A model generated the notes under the pieces. That model had not been told where the DNA came from. It saw only the letters and a program-made list of their open reading frames with translations, and made no database searches. Below are positions 52,737 through 62,626 of a stretch of DNA of 64,000 bases, piece after piece (the stretch's first letter is position 1; the number at the start of each line of letters is the position of its first letter). Source of the stretch: Bifidobacterium criceti (GTDB lineage Bacteria; Actinomycetota; Actinomycetes; Actinomycetales; Bifidobacteriaceae); NCBI RefSeq assembly GCF_002286935.1, contig NZ_MVOH01000017.1, forward strand, positions 62,001-126,000. Reading direction: 5' to 3'. The position numbers and the translations under genes are program-made.

Positions 52737-53480
52737 ATGAACGAACCCAGGAAACGCACCGGCCTCGGCGCGCTCGCCTCAAGCGACGGCGGCGATTTCT
52801 CCGTCATCCAGGCGATAGGGGGCCCCCGCGGCGTCGTCGAATCGATGCTGCCGGGCGTCGTGTTCGTCGTGATGTTCATCATCACGAGCGACCTCAAACT
52901 GACGGTCATCGTCTCGGCTGCGCTCGCGGCGCTCCAGGTCGTCGTGCGCCTATGCCAGCGGCAGTCCGCCATGGGCGCGCTCTCGGGCCTCGTCGCCGTC
53001 GCGATATGCCTCGTATGGGCGTGGAGGAGCGGCGAGGCGCGCAACTACTACATGTACGGGTTCATCACGAACGCCGTCTACATCGTCGTCCTGCTTGTCT
53101 CGCTGCTCATCAAGGTGCCGGGGCTCGGGTTCATGATCGAGTTCATCCGCTCATTGCCGACCGAACGGTTCCGCGCATGGCTCGACGGCTGGCGTTCCGA
53201 TAAGGCCCTCATGCGCGCGTACAACACGATCACATGGCTGTGGATTGGCGTGTTCGCGTTGCGCCTCGCCGTGCAGGTGCCGCTCTATCTGACGAACCGT
53301 GTCGGATGGCTCGGCACGGCGCGCCTGTTGATGGGCATTCCGTTCTGGGCGCTCGCGATATGGGTGTCCTATCTCATCGTCGCCGACCCGATGCACCGCC
53401 ATAGGCAGCTGGAACTCCAACGCGCCGAGGAGATGGGCGAGCATGGGGTCCAAGGCGGCGCCGGCGGCGAACGACACTGA
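52737..53480 (+). CDS. DUF3159 membrane protein
   Basis: This 247-residue protein has about six membrane helices and the DUF3159 signature: IGGPRGVVESMLPGVVFVVM near the start, then MYGFITNAVY and the TWLWIGVFALRLAVQVPLYL helix. The C-terminus is hydrophilic. It forms a conserved actinobacterial pair with the DUF3710 gene; the function is unknown. Confidence 0.88.
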   Translation: MNEPRKRTGLGALASSDGGDFSVIQAIGGPRGVVESMLPGVVFVVMFIITSDLKLTVIVSAALAALQVVVRLCQRQSAMGALSGLVAVAICLVWAWRSGEARNYYMYGFITNAVYIVVLLVSLLIKVPGLGFMIEFIRSLPTERFRAWLDGWRSDKALMRAYNTITWLWIGVFALRLAVQVPLYLTNRVGWLGTARLLMGIPFWALAIWVSYLIVADPMHRHRQLELQRAEEMGEHGVQGGAGGERH

Positions 53481-53507
53481 TTGACAAGTGACGGGAATGG
53501 GGCGGAT

Positions 53508-54080
53508 ATGGGCAATGGCATCATCCTCAAAGTGGCTGTGGGCGTATGTTGCGCGTTCGCGGTGTTCGCATTGGCCTCGTGCGCGCCGCGGCACGCGGCC
53601 GTCGGCGACACGGGCGCCGCGCAGGACGCTCCAGCCCATGTCGATTCGCCGGGGGAAGCGAGGACCGTCGCGCTCATCGGCGACACGCACGGCGCCGAAG
53701 AGCTCGTCGAATCCGCATTGGACGCGGACGGCTATGCCGTCATCCTGATGGCCCGCGGCGATGCGGACGATGCGCCGGCCGCGCGCATTCAGGCGGTGCG
53801 TGACGCCGTCGCGCGCAATGTGGGCGTCATCATCGTCAGCGGAATCGATGCCTCGAAGGACGAAGGACAGTGGCGCGTCGCGTTGCGGCTCGCACGTGAC
53901 GCGGGCATTCCGGTCGTATTGCTCAACCCGGTCGAGGTGCCGGACGATGAGGAACTGTACGCCGCCGTGTTCACGGTCAACGACCGCATGATGGACGCGC
54001 AACCGGTCGGCGAGGCGCTCGGCAAGGTCCTTGACGACGAACCGCATGACAAGGACATCCTCGTCACGACGCTCCACTGA
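53508..54080 (+). CDS. Lipoprotein with a single periplasmic-binding-like lobe
   Basis: This 190-residue product has a signal ending in ALASC (Cys about 25) and one alpha/beta domain resembling the first lobe of sugar-binding PBP-I proteins: TVALIGDTHGAEELV, GVIIVSGIDAS and GIPVVLLNPVEVP. The second lobe is missing, so classical ligand closure is not possible. The gene is closely followed by the methyltransferase gene. The role is unknown; it could be a decayed binding protein or a sensor. Confidence 0.65.
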   Translation: MGNGIILKVAVGVCCAFAVFALASCAPRHAAVGDTGAAQDAPAHVDSPGEARTVALIGDTHGAEELVESALDADGYAVILMARGDADDAPAARIQAVRDAVARNVGVIIVSGIDASKDEGQWRVALRLARDAGIPVVLLNPVEVPDDEELYAAVFTVNDRMMDAQPVGEALGKVLDDEPHDKDILVTTLH

Positions 54081-54130
54081 GCGCGGACGATGCGATCATC
54101 CACGGACAACGCACAGCGAAGGAAACGGGT

Positions 54131-55444
54131 ATGGAAGCCATAGTGGACATCGAACGGTATGCGGACCAGGGACGGTGCGTCGCGCACATCGACGGGCGCG
54201 TCGTCTTCGTCCGGTTCGCGTTGCCGGGGGAGCGCGTCAGGATTGCGCTTGACGAACCGACGGACAGGAACGACCGCTTCTGGACGGGCGAGGTCATCGA
54301 GGTCCTCGAAGCGAGCCCCGACCGTGTCGAGCCGAGCTGGCCGCTTGCTGGTCCGCTCGCGATGGGTGGCGGCGTCGGCGGCGCCGACCTCATCCATGTC
54401 TCGCTCGAAGGCCAGGAACGCTGGAAGGAAGCGGCCATCAAGGACGTCATGGCGCGGCTTGGACATGTCGACCTCGACGATATCCCCGTCTACGCGATGC
54501 CCGGGGACGAGGAAGCGCAGGGCCTCCATTGGCGCACGCGCATCGAGATGATCACCGACGACGAGGGCAGGCCGTCGATGCACCGCCGCGGCAGCCACGA
54601 CCGGGTACCGATCGACACGATGCCGCTCGCGACACGCGCCGTGCTCGAAGCGGCCGCGATGCACGACGTATGGGAAGGCGGCGCGCTCCCGGCAAACGCG
54701 CAGGTGCGCATCGCCGTGCCCGAACCGCGCGTCGACGCCGCGGACATCGCGGATACGGACGCGCTGCGTCGCGCGATCGGCAGGAACCACGCGGTCATCG
54801 TCGACGGCAAGGTGCGCCACGGCAGCCGCAACCTCACCGAACGTATCGAAGTCGACGGCCGCGCGTTCACCTACACGGTCGACGCCGGCGGCTTCTGGCA
54901 GATGCACCGCGAAGCGCCACAAGTGCTCCCGCAATACGTCATCGACGAGATCCGCGGGGCGCTTGGCGGCCGCACGCCGCGCAACGGCCGCAACCTCGTC
55001 ATATGGGACCTGTATTCGGGCTCCGGACTCTTCACATTGCCGCTCGCGACGCTCATCGACGACCATGCGAAACTCGTGAGCGTCGAAGGCGCGAAGACGG
55101 CCGTCGCGAACGCCCGCAGGAACCTCAAGGCGGCGGGCATCCACACGGTGCAGGCGTTGTGCGGCGACGTCCTGAGGACCCTCAAACACGACATCGATCC
55201 ACAGCGCGCGCATCCCGACATCGTCGTCCTCGACCCGCCGCGCGCGGGCGCGAAGGCGAACGTATGCGACCTCATCGCGGACTCCGGCGCCCCGATCGTC
55301 GTCTACATCGCATGCGACCCCGCGTCGCTCGCACGTGACACGGCGACGCTCACGAAGCGCGGGTATGCGCTCCATTCAATCGCCGCGTTCGACATCTACC
55401 CGATGACACATCATGTGGAGACGGTCGCCGTCTTCACGAAATGA
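54131..55444 (+). CDS. 23S rRNA (uracil-5-)-methyltransferase, TrmA/RlmD family
   Basis: This 437-residue enzyme has an N-terminal TRAM domain (about 1-55, GRCVAHIDGRVVFVRFALPGE), a central domain, and a C-terminal SAM-dependent methyltransferase with LYSGSGLFTLPLA, VVLDPPRAGAK and the nucleophilic Cys in YIACDPASLARD. The iron-sulphur cysteine cluster of E. coli RlmD is absent. It methylates uridine in rRNA or tRNA; the exact site cannot be told. AAGGAAACGGGT precedes ATG 54131. Confidence 0.9.
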   Translation: MEAIVDIERYADQGRCVAHIDGRVVFVRFALPGERVRIALDEPTDRNDRFWTGEVIEVLEASPDRVEPSWPLAGPLAMGGGVGGADLIHVSLEGQERWKEAAIKDVMARLGHVDLDDIPVYAMPGDEEAQGLHWRTRIEMITDDEGRPSMHRRGSHDRVPIDTMPLATRAVLEAAAMHDVWEGGALPANAQVRIAVPEPRVDAADIADTDALRRAIGRNHAVIVDGKVRHGSRNLTERIEVDGRAFTYTVDAGGFWQMHREAPQVLPQYVIDEIRGALGGRTPRNGRNLVIWDLYSGSGLFTLPLATLIDDHAKLVSVEGAKTAVANARRNLKAAGIHTVQALCGDVLRTLKHDIDPQRAHPDIVVLDPPRAGAKANVCDLIADSGAPIVVYIACDPASLARDTATLTKRGYALHSIAAFDIYPMTHHVETVAVFTK

Positions 55445-55487
55445 GCGAACATGGGCCGGGTGCACACGGTCGGGTAGACTGTCGCGC

Positions 55488-58010
55488 ATGAGCGAAACGA
55501 CGAATGCGGCGGCGTCCGCACAACCGAAGATGCCGGACGTGGACGAACGGGGACTCACCGACGCGCAAGTGGAGGACCGTGCCGAACGGGGGCAGACGAA
55601 CGCCGTCGCATCGTCGACGTCGCGTTCGCTCGCAGACATCGTACGAGCGAACGTGTTCACGTTGTTCAACGGCATCATCCTCACGGCGATGGTCATGGTC
55701 CTCATCGCCGGATCGTGGAAGGACGCGGTCTTCGGATTCGTCATCATCATCAACACCGGCATCGGCATCGTCACCGAGCTGCGCGCGAAGCACACGCTCG
55801 ACAAACTGTCGATCCTCGTCGCATCCGACTACCTCGTGCGGCGCGATGGCAAGGATGTCGACGTCCCGCACAACGACATCGTCCTCGGTGACTACATGTG
55901 GCTGCGTTCGGGCGAACAAGTGCCCGCGGACGCGACGATCGTGCAAACGTGGGGGCTTGAGCTCGATGAGTCGATGATCACCGGCGAATCGCGCACGGTG
56001 CGCAAAAAGGAAGGGGACACCGTCTATTCGGGGTCGACGGCCGTCTCGGGCATCGCGCTCGTGCACGTGACCGCCGTCGGCGCGCACAGCTACGCCGCGA
56101 CGCTCACCGCGCAGGCGAAGGTGTACAAGAAGAACGTCTCCGACCTCAACAAAGGCATCAACACGATCCTCAAGTTCATGACGTTCCTCGTCGTGCCACT
56201 GTGCATCCTGCTCATCCTCACGCAGATGAAGACCGTCGGCGGCTGGTCGGCCGCGATCGCGACGGGCGCATGGAGGCGCGCCGTCGTCTCGTCGGTCGCG
56301 GGCGTCGTCGGCATGGTCCCGGAAGGGCTCGTGCTGCTCACATCGCTCAACTTCGCACTTGCGGCGATCAGGCTCGCACGCAAGAACACGCTCGTCCAGG
56401 ACCTCGATTCCGTCGAGACGCTCGCGCGCGTCGACTGCCTCAACCTCGACAAGACCGGCACGATCACCGACGGCGGCATTGTCTACGACGACTTCATCGC
56501 GCTTCCCGGCTGCGCCGACAAGCATGAGGCGATGCAGGCGCTCTACGACCTCGCGAACGAGGAAAGCCCGAACGGCACCGGCCGCGCCGTGCTCGCGGGG
56601 CTCGGCGAACAGGGCTTCACCGGCAGCGCGCAACTCGAACGCGTGCCGTTCTCAAGCGCGCGCAAATGGAGCGCCGTCGCGTTCCACGACGCACCGCACG
56701 AAGGGCGGGGCGGCGTGTGGTACATGGGCGCGCCGGAAGTGCTGCTCTCCGGCTTCGCGCACAAGTACCCGGACGTGCTCGACCAAGTCAACGACTATGC
56801 GAACAACGGCATGCGCGTGCTGCTCATCGCGCATATGGCAGGCGACGTGCCGGCGGATTTCGCGACCAATCCGCGGCTTGAGGCCACGGCGCGTCCGGCC
56901 GCGATCGTGCTGTGCTCCGAGCATATCCGTGACGACGCGGAACCGACACTCGCATGGTTCCGCGAGCAGGGCGTGCGCTGCCGCGTCATCTCGGGCGACA
57001 ATCCGGTCACGGTCGGCGCGATCGCCGGCAAGGTCAAACTCACCGGCGACCGCAAACCGGTCGCGATGGACGCGCGCGCACTGCCTCAGGACGTCGACGA
57101 ACTCGCGCGCGTGCTCGAGAACGTCGACGTGCTCGGCCGCGTGCTGCCCGAACAGAAGAAACAAATCGTGCAGGCGCTGCACACGCAGAAGCACGTCGTC
57201 GCGATGACCGGCGACGGCGTCAACGACGCGCTCGCGATCAAGGAAGCGGACCTCGGCATCGCGATGGGCAACGCGGCGCCCGCGACGAAAGCGGTCGCCG
57301 AAGTCGTCCTCGTCGATTCGAAGTTCTCGCATCTGCCGGACGTCGTCGCACGCGGACGGCAGGTCATGGCGAACATGGAACGCGTCGCGAGTCTGTTCCT
57401 GACGAAGACCGTCTATTCGGCGCTCATCTCGTTCGGCGTCGTGCTCAGCATGATCCCGTTCCCGTACCTGCCGAGGCACATCAGCTACATCGGCGCGCTC
57501 ACGATCGGCGCCCCCGCGTTCCTGCTCGCGCTCGCGCCGAACACGCGCCGGTACATCCCCGGGTTCCTGCGCCGCGTCTTCGCGTTCTCGGTGCCGTGCG
57601 GCGTCGCGACGGCGCTTTCGGTGCTGCTGTCCGCCTGGTTCGTGCCGAAGCTCATGGGCTGGGACGGCGTCGCGACGGCGCATGACCAGCTGCTGTGGCG
57701 TTCGATGTGCGCGACGGTGCTGTTCGTCATGGGCATCTATGTGCTCGCGCGCGTCGCGACACCGCTCAATTCGTGGCGCGGCTGGCTCGTCGCGGCGTTC
57801 GCGGCCGCGGGCGTCATCGGCATGTGCATCCCGTTCATCGCGCGCTTCTTCGCGTTCGAACTCCCCGGCGGCAAGGGTCTGCTCACCCTCGGCGCGCAGA
57901 TCGTCATCGCGACGCTGCTCTTCGCGCTGAGTGTGTGGCTGTTCCCCAAGTTCCTGCCCAAGACGATGCGTTCGGTCATCTCACAATACAAGCGCATCTC
58001 GAAGCGCTGA
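55488..58010 (+). CDS. Cation-translocating P-type ATPase, CtpE-like
   Basis: This 840-residue pump has the phosphatase motif TGES, the phosphorylation motif DKTGT (within CLNLDKTGTITDGG), MTGDGVNDALA and about ten membrane helices. The overall pattern (GLTDAQVEDRAERGQTN, then ADIVRANVFTLFN) is closest to mycobacterial CtpE, a calcium-uptake ATPase; calcium or another divalent cation is inferred. TAGACT at 55475-55480 is seven bases before ATG 55488, suggesting a leaderless mRNA. Confidence 0.9.
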   Translation: MSETTNAAASAQPKMPDVDERGLTDAQVEDRAERGQTNAVASSTSRSLADIVRANVFTLFNGIILTAMVMVLIAGSWKDAVFGFVIIINTGIGIVTELRAKHTLDKLSILVASDYLVRRDGKDVDVPHNDIVLGDYMWLRSGEQVPADATIVQTWGLELDESMITGESRTVRKKEGDTVYSGSTAVSGIALVHVTAVGAHSYAATLTAQAKVYKKNVSDLNKGINTILKFMTFLVVPLCILLILTQMKTVGGWSAAIATGAWRRAVVSSVAGVVGMVPEGLVLLTSLNFALAAIRLARKNTLVQDLDSVETLARVDCLNLDKTGTITDGGIVYDDFIALPGCADKHEAMQALYDLANEESPNGTGRAVLAGLGEQGFTGSAQLERVPFSSARKWSAVAFHDAPHEGRGGVWYMGAPEVLLSGFAHKYPDVLDQVNDYANNGMRVLLIAHMAGDVPADFATNPRLEATARPAAIVLCSEHIRDDAEPTLAWFREQGVRCRVISGDNPVTVGAIAGKVKLTGDRKPVAMDARALPQDVDELARVLENVDVLGRVLPEQKKQIVQALHTQKHVVAMTGDGVNDALAIKEADLGIAMGNAAPATKAVAEVVLVDSKFSHLPDVVARGRQVMANMERVASLFLTKTVYSALISFGVVLSMIPFPYLPRHISYIGALTIGAPAFLLALAPNTRRYIPGFLRRVFAFSVPCGVATALSVLLSAWFVPKLMGWDGVATAHDQLLWRSMCATVLFVMGIYVLARVATPLNSWRGWLVAAFAAAGVIGMCIPFIARFFAFELPGGKGLLTLGAQIVIATLLFALSVWLFPKFLPKTMRSVISQYKRISKR

Positions 58011-58070
58011 AACATCCACACGGTATCGTGTGAGCCAATCATCAATTCGACAACCATCGGAGGAGACCTT

Positions 58071-60773
58071 ATGTCCATGCGCGACGACCAGCTGGACGTC
58101 CTCAGCGTCGGGGAGCAGTCGTACGACTACTACCGCATCGCCGACCTTGAAGGCATCGACTACCTTCCCTACTCGCTCAAGGTGCTCGTCGAGAACCTCG
58201 TGCGCAACGAGGACGGCGCCAACATCACCGACGGGCACGTCAAGGCGTTGCTCGATTGGGATCCCGCGGCCGATCCGAGCCACGAGATCCAGTTCACGCC
58301 GTCACGCGTCGTCATGCAGGACTTCACCGGTGTGCCGTGTGTCGTCGACCTTGCGACGATGCGCGACGCCGTCAAGGAGCTTGGCGGCGACCCCGAGGTG
58401 ATCAACCCCCAGGTCCAGTCGGACATGATCATCGACCACTCCGTGCAGATCGACGCGTATGGCGTCGACGACGCCGTGCAGATCAACATGGACATCGAAT
58501 ACGAGCGCAACGGCGAACGCTACCAGTTCCTGCGCTGGGGGCAGCAGGCGTTCGAGAACTTCCGCGTCGTGCCGCCGGGGACCGGCATCATCCACCAGGT
58601 CAACATCGAATACCTCGCCCAGGTCGTCATGCGCAAGGCTGCCGCGGACGGCAGGACGCTCGCGTACCTCGACTCGTGCGTCGGCACCGATTCGCACACG
58701 ACGACCGTCAACGGCCTCGGCGTGCTCGGCTGGGGCGTCGGCGGCATCGAAGCCGAGGCGGCGATGCTCGGCCAGCCGATCTCGATGCTCGTGCCACGCG
58801 TCGTCGGCTTCAAGCTCAAAGGGTCGATCCCCGAAGGCGTCACGGCGACCGACGTCGTGCTCACAATCACCGACATGCTGCGCCGGCACGGCGTCGTCGG
58901 CAAGTTCGTCGAATTCTACGGCGAGGGCATCGCGTCCGTCCCGCTCGCGAACCGCGCGACGATCGGCAACATGAGCCCGGAGTTCGGTTCGACGTGCGGC
59001 ATATTCCCGATCGACGACGTCACGCTCGACTACCTGCGCCTGACGGGCCGCCCCGAGGAGCAGGTCGCGCTTGTCGAGGCGTATGCGAAAGCGAACAAGC
59101 TGTGGCATGACGTCAACGACCCGGCATACGTCGAGCCGCAGTACTCCGAATACCTCGAACTCGACCTGTCGACGGTCGTCCCGTCGATCGCCGGCCCGAA
59201 GCGCCCGCAGGACCGCATCGAACTGACGCATGCGAAGACGACGTTCGAGGAGACGCTGCCCGGCTATGTGACCGAGAAGACGAACGGCAATCCCGTGCAC
59301 GTCTCGACTGATTTCCGCGGCGACTTCGACATCCAGAACGGCGACGTCGCGATTGCGTCGATCACATCGTGCACGAACACGTCGAACCCGTCCGTCATGA
59401 TCGCGGCCGGCCTCATCGCGCGCAATGCCGTCGCCAAGGGCCTCAAGCCCAAACCGTGGGTCAAGACCTCGCTCGCGCCGGGCTCGCAGGTCGTCGCCGA
59501 CTACCTGAAGCAGGCGGGGCTGCAGGACGATCTCGACCGGCTCGGCTACCAGCTCGTCGGCTTCGGCTGCGCGACGTGCATCGGCAATTCCGGCCCGCTG
59601 CTGCCGGAGATCTCCGAGGCGATCAACGCGAACGACCTCACGGTGACCGCGGTGCTGTCCGGCAACCGCAATTTCGAAGGCCGCATCAGCCCGGACGTCA
59701 AGATGAACTACCTCGCGTCGCCGCCGCTTGTCATCGCCTACGCGCTCGCTGGCACGATGGACTTCGACTTCGAGACGGAGCCGCTTGGCGCCGATCCGGA
59801 GGGCAAGCCGGTGTTCCTCAAGGACATCTGGCCGACGAACGAAGAGGTCGAGCAGGTCGTGAACGGCAATGTGAGCCGTGAGATGTTCCTCAACGACTAT
59901 GCATCCGTGTTCGAAGGCGATACGCGCTGGAAGGGCCTCGATGTCCCCGAAGGCGAGCTGTTCGCCTGGGACCCGGAGTCGACGTACGTGCGCAAGCAGA
60001 CCTTCTTCGATGGCATGACGGCCACGCCGGCGCCGGTCGAGGACATCCGCGACGCCCGTGTGCTCGCGTTCCTCGGCGACTCGGTCACGACCGACCACAT
60101 CTCGCCGGCCGGCGCCTTCAAGGCGACGAGCCCCGCGGGCGAGTACCTCATCGAGCATGGCGTCGAGCCGAAGAACTTCAACTCGTACGGTTCGCGCCGT
60201 GGCAACCATGAGGTCATGGTGCGCGGCACGTTCGGCAACATCCGCCTGCGCAACATGCTGCTCGCGTCGGTCGGCGAAGAGGTCAAGCCGGGCGGCTACA
60301 CCTATGACTTCCTCGCGATGAAGCCGACGACGATCTATGAGGCGTCGCGCGACTACATCGCGAACGGCACGCCGCTCGTCGTCATCGGAGGCAAGGAGTA
60401 CGGCACCGGTTCGTCGCGCGATTGGGCGGCGAAGGGTACCGCGATGCTCGGCGTCAAGGCCGTCATCGTCGAAAGCTTCGAACGCATCCACCGTTCGAAC
60501 CTCATTGGCATGGGCGTGCTGCCGCTGCAGTTCCCCGAGGGCGAATCCGCCGGATCGCTCGGCCTCGACGGCACCGAGACCTATTCGATCACCGGCATCG
60601 ACACGCTCAATGATGGCGAGACACCGAAGACCGCGCACGTCGAGGCGACGCACAAGGACGGTTCGAAGACCGAATTCGAAGCGGTCGTGCGCATCGACAC
60701 GCCGGGTGAGGCCGATTATTACCGCAACGGCGGCATCCTGCAGTATGTGCTGCGCAACCTGATGAGCGAGTGA
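58071..60773 (+). CDS. acnA: Aconitate hydratase
   Basis: This 900-residue enzyme isomerises citrate and isocitrate. The iron-sulphur ligands are in SCTNTSNP and [10 protein letters not shown], and the AcnA/IRP1 pattern ([31 protein letters not shown] and [10 protein letters not shown]) is complete. In bifidobacteria, which lack a full citric acid cycle, it serves 2-oxoglutarate and glutamate synthesis. CGGAGGAGACC precedes ATG 58071. A long hairpin lies 25 bp after the stop. Confidence 0.96.
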   Translation: MSMRDDQLDVLSVGEQSYDYYRIADLEGIDYLPYSLKVLVENLVRNEDGANITDGHVKALLDWDPAADPSHEIQFTPSRVVMQDFTGVPCVVDLATMRDAVKELGGDPEVINPQVQSDMIIDHSVQIDAYGVDDAVQINMDIEYERNGERYQFLRWGQQAFENFRVVPPGTGIIHQVNIEYLAQVVMRKAAADGRTLAYLDSCVGTDSHTTTVNGLGVLGWGVGGIEAEAAMLGQPISMLVPRVVGFKLKGSIPEGVTATDVVLTITDMLRRHGVVGKFVEFYGEGIASVPLANRATIGNMSPEFGSTCGIFPIDDVTLDYLRLTGRPEEQVALVEAYAKANKLWHDVNDPAYVEPQYSEYLELDLSTVVPSIAGPKRPQDRIELTHAKTTFEETLPGYVTEKTNGNPVHVSTDFRGDFDIQNGDVAIASITSCTNTSNPSVMIAAGLIARNAVAKGLKPKPWVKTSLAPGSQVVADYLKQAGLQDDLDRLGYQLVGFGCATCIGNSGPLLPEISEAINANDLTVTAVLSGNRNFEGRISPDVKMNYLASPPLVIAYALAGTMDFDFETEPLGADPEGKPVFLKDIWPTNEEVEQVVNGNVSREMFLNDYASVFEGDTRWKGLDVPEGELFAWDPESTYVRKQTFFDGMTATPAPVEDIRDARVLAFLGDSVTTDHISPAGAFKATSPAGEYLIEHGVEPKNFNSYGSRRGNHEVMVRGTFGNIRLRNMLLASVGEEVKPGGYTYDFLAMKPTTIYEASRDYIANGTPLVVIGGKEYGTGSSRDWAAKGTAMLGVKAVIVESFERIHRSNLIGMGVLPLQFPEGESAGSLGLDGTETYSITGIDTLNDGETPKTAHVEATHKDGSKTEFEAVVRIDTPGEADYYRNGGILQYVLRNLMSE

Positions 60774-60798
60774 CGCACCGCGCACCAGAGCGCCAACG

Positions 60799-60846
60799 CA
60801 AGAGGGAGGGCCCGTCCACAGTTGTGTGGACGGGCCCTCCCTCTTG
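60799..60846. terminator. Bidirectional terminator: 22-bp perfect stem after acnA
   Basis: The left arm at 60799-60820 starts CAAGAGGGAGGGCCCGTCC and pairs perfectly with 60825-60846 around GTTG. It separates the convergent acnA gene and the small membrane-protein gene. No T-tract is present. Confidence 0.75.
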
Positions 60847-60885
60847 GTATGTCTTGTGAGTTGGTATGTCTTGTGAGATTTGAGC

Positions 60886-61149
60886 TTACTTGCCCTGCTC
60901 CTTGGCGGCCTTCGCCGCCTGCTTGCGCTGCTCGTCGGCGACGATCGCACGCACGCGTTCCTCCTGGAGCGCCTCGCGCTGCGCTTGAAGTTTGTCGTCC
61001 TTCGTGACGGGCGCCTTCGTCTTGCCCATCTCCTCGTACGCGTCGATGATCGCGGCGCGCACGGCGGCGCGAATCACGTAGTACAGCACCCAGATGCTCA
61101 GTGCGGCGATGATGATCGTGAACAGGATCGTATAGATGGTTCCGGCCAT
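60886..61149 (-). CDS. Small single-helix membrane protein with coiled-coil tail
   Basis: This 87-residue product has one membrane helix (about 5-30, YTILFTIIIAALSIWVLYYV) and a charged helical tail rich in Lys, Gln, Glu and Ala that should form a coiled coil. No family is recognised. AAGGAG lies seven bases before ATG 61149, so the gene is well supported. Confidence 0.75.
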   Translation of the reverse strand: MAGTIYTILFTIIIAALSIWVLYYVIRAAVRAAIIDAYEEMGKTKAPVTKDDKLQAQREALQEERVRAIVADEQRKQAAKAAKEQGK

Positions 61150-61278
61150 GGCGATGCTCCTTAGTCGCTCTTTCCTCATATGATGCCATCGTTGGCAAAC
61201 ACTGACGCCATTATAGGCAGCCGCCCCATGCGCCGCCGTACGCTCGCCGCTCAGCGCAACGACGTAGAATCCTGTCCT

Positions 61279-61935
61279 ATGGACGACACGACGAATGACA
61301 CCGCGAACACGACTTCCGATACGCGCGAATACGAGCGTATGCGTTCCGGCGCGTTGTACATCGCCGACGACGCATACCTCCACGAACTCGGCGCACGCCG
61401 TCGCCGCCTCCAACAAGCGATCAACACGAGCGCCTGGGACGCGTTCGACGAACGCGAACGGCTGTTCCGTGAACTGTTCGCTACGTACGGCGCAGGCTCG
61501 CACATCGAACCGCCGTTCCGCTGCGACTACGGGTGCAACATCACAATCGGCCGCGATTTCTACGCGAACACCGACTGCATCATCCTCGACGTCGCGCCGG
61601 TCACGATCGGCGACAGCGTGTTCTTCGGCCCGCGCGTCGGCCTGTATACGCCGTACCACCCGATCGATGCGCGGACGCGCAACGCGCAGCTCGAAGGCGG
61701 CCTGCCGATCCGCATCGGCAACGACGTGTGGTTCGGCGCGAACGTGACCGTCTGCCCGGGCGTGACGATCGGCGACGACGTCGTCATCGGCGCCGGGGCG
61801 GTCGTCACGAAGGACATCCCCGCGCACAGCGTGGCCGTGGGTAACCCGGCCCGCGTCATCCGCGCCATCGACGACGCCGAACGTGATCGGTGGCGTGCGA
61901 AAGCCGCGGAATACCGTGCTTGGAAAAGCATGTGA
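61279..61935 (+). CDS. Sugar O-acetyltransferase (Maa/LacA type)
   Basis: This 218-residue protein has an N-terminal helical domain of maltose/galactoside acetyltransferases (YERMRSGALYIADD) and a left-handed beta-helix with hexapeptide repeats (ITIGRDFYAN, VTIGDSVFFGPRV, VTIGDDVVIGAGAVV). The catalytic His is in YTPYHPID. It acetylates a free sugar with acetyl-CoA. TAGAAT (61265-61270) is eight bases before ATG 61279, so the message is probably leaderless. Confidence 0.9.
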   Translation: MDDTTNDTANTTSDTREYERMRSGALYIADDAYLHELGARRRRLQQAINTSAWDAFDERERLFRELFATYGAGSHIEPPFRCDYGCNITIGRDFYANTDCIILDVAPVTIGDSVFFGPRVGLYTPYHPIDARTRNAQLEGGLPIRIGNDVWFGANVTVCPGVTIGDDVVIGAGAVVTKDIPAHSVAVGNPARVIRAIDDAERDRWRAKAAEYRAWKSM

Positions 61936-61990
61936 CGCGAGTTCGGCACGCACGGGGCATGCTTTGCGTCGCGTGCTATAGAATGTGCAC

Positions 61991-62626
61991 GTGGGCACAA
62001 ACAACACAGCACTGATCATCGTTGATGTACAACCGACGTTCATGGAGGGCGGCGAACTCGCCGTGGTGGGCGGCAATGCGGTCGCCGAACGCATCCGTGG
62101 TTTTGTCGAGCGGAACCGCGGCCGGTACGCGCTCATCGCGACGACGCAGGACTGGCATATCGAACCCGGCAGCCACTGGTCGGACAATCCCGATTTCGTG
62201 GACACATGGCCGGTGCACGGCGCAGCCGGCACGCCGAACGCGCTCCTGCACCCGGCGATTGAGTCGCTCCATGTGCCGCACCACATCAAGAAGGGGCAGT
62301 ACAGTGCCGCATACTCCGGGTTTGAAGGAGTCGAAGACAACGGCAGCGCCATCCCCACGCGCGACGATATGGCCGAGGCGCTCGCCGCGGGCCGCACACT
62401 TGATGCGCTGCTCGCCGCCGAGGGCGTGTCGCGCGTGGACATCGTGGGCATCGCGCTGTCGCATTGTGTGCGTGACACCGCGCTCGATGCGGCGGCGCGC
62501 GGCTACGAGGTGCGCGTGTACGAAGACCTGAGCGTGCCGGTGAGCGAGGAGTTGGGCAAGGCGGCCGTCGAACAGATGCGGCAGGCTGGGATCACGATCA
62601 TCGAGGGGGACGAGTATGTCGATTAG
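61991..62626 (+). CDS. pncA: Nicotinamidase
   Basis: This 211-residue amidase turns nicotinamide into nicotinic acid for NAD salvage. The catalytic triad is Asp12 (IIVDVQ), a Lys in HHIKKGQY (100-101) and Cys159 (ALSHCVRDTALDA); metal ligands are in TQDWHIEPGSHW. The start is GTG 61991, six bases after TAGAAT (61979-61984), which suggests a leaderless mRNA. It complements the niaP transporter. The downstream DUF262 gene starts inside its 3' end. Confidence 0.92.
   Translation: MGTNNTALIIVDVQPTFMEGGELAVVGGNAVAERIRGFVERNRGRYALIATTQDWHIEPGSHWSDNPDFVDTWPVHGAAGTPNALLHPAIESLHVPHHIKKGQYSAAYSGFEGVEDNGSAIPTRDDMAEALAAGRTLDALLAAEGVSRVDIVGIALSHCVRDTALDAAARGYEVRVYEDLSVPVSEELGKAAVEQMRQAGITIIEGDEYVD

Noticed and set aside
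58302..60950. Minus-strand frame of 882 codons opposite acnA
   Set aside because: It is a shadow of aconitase, whose identity and motifs are certain; the antisense product has no family features.
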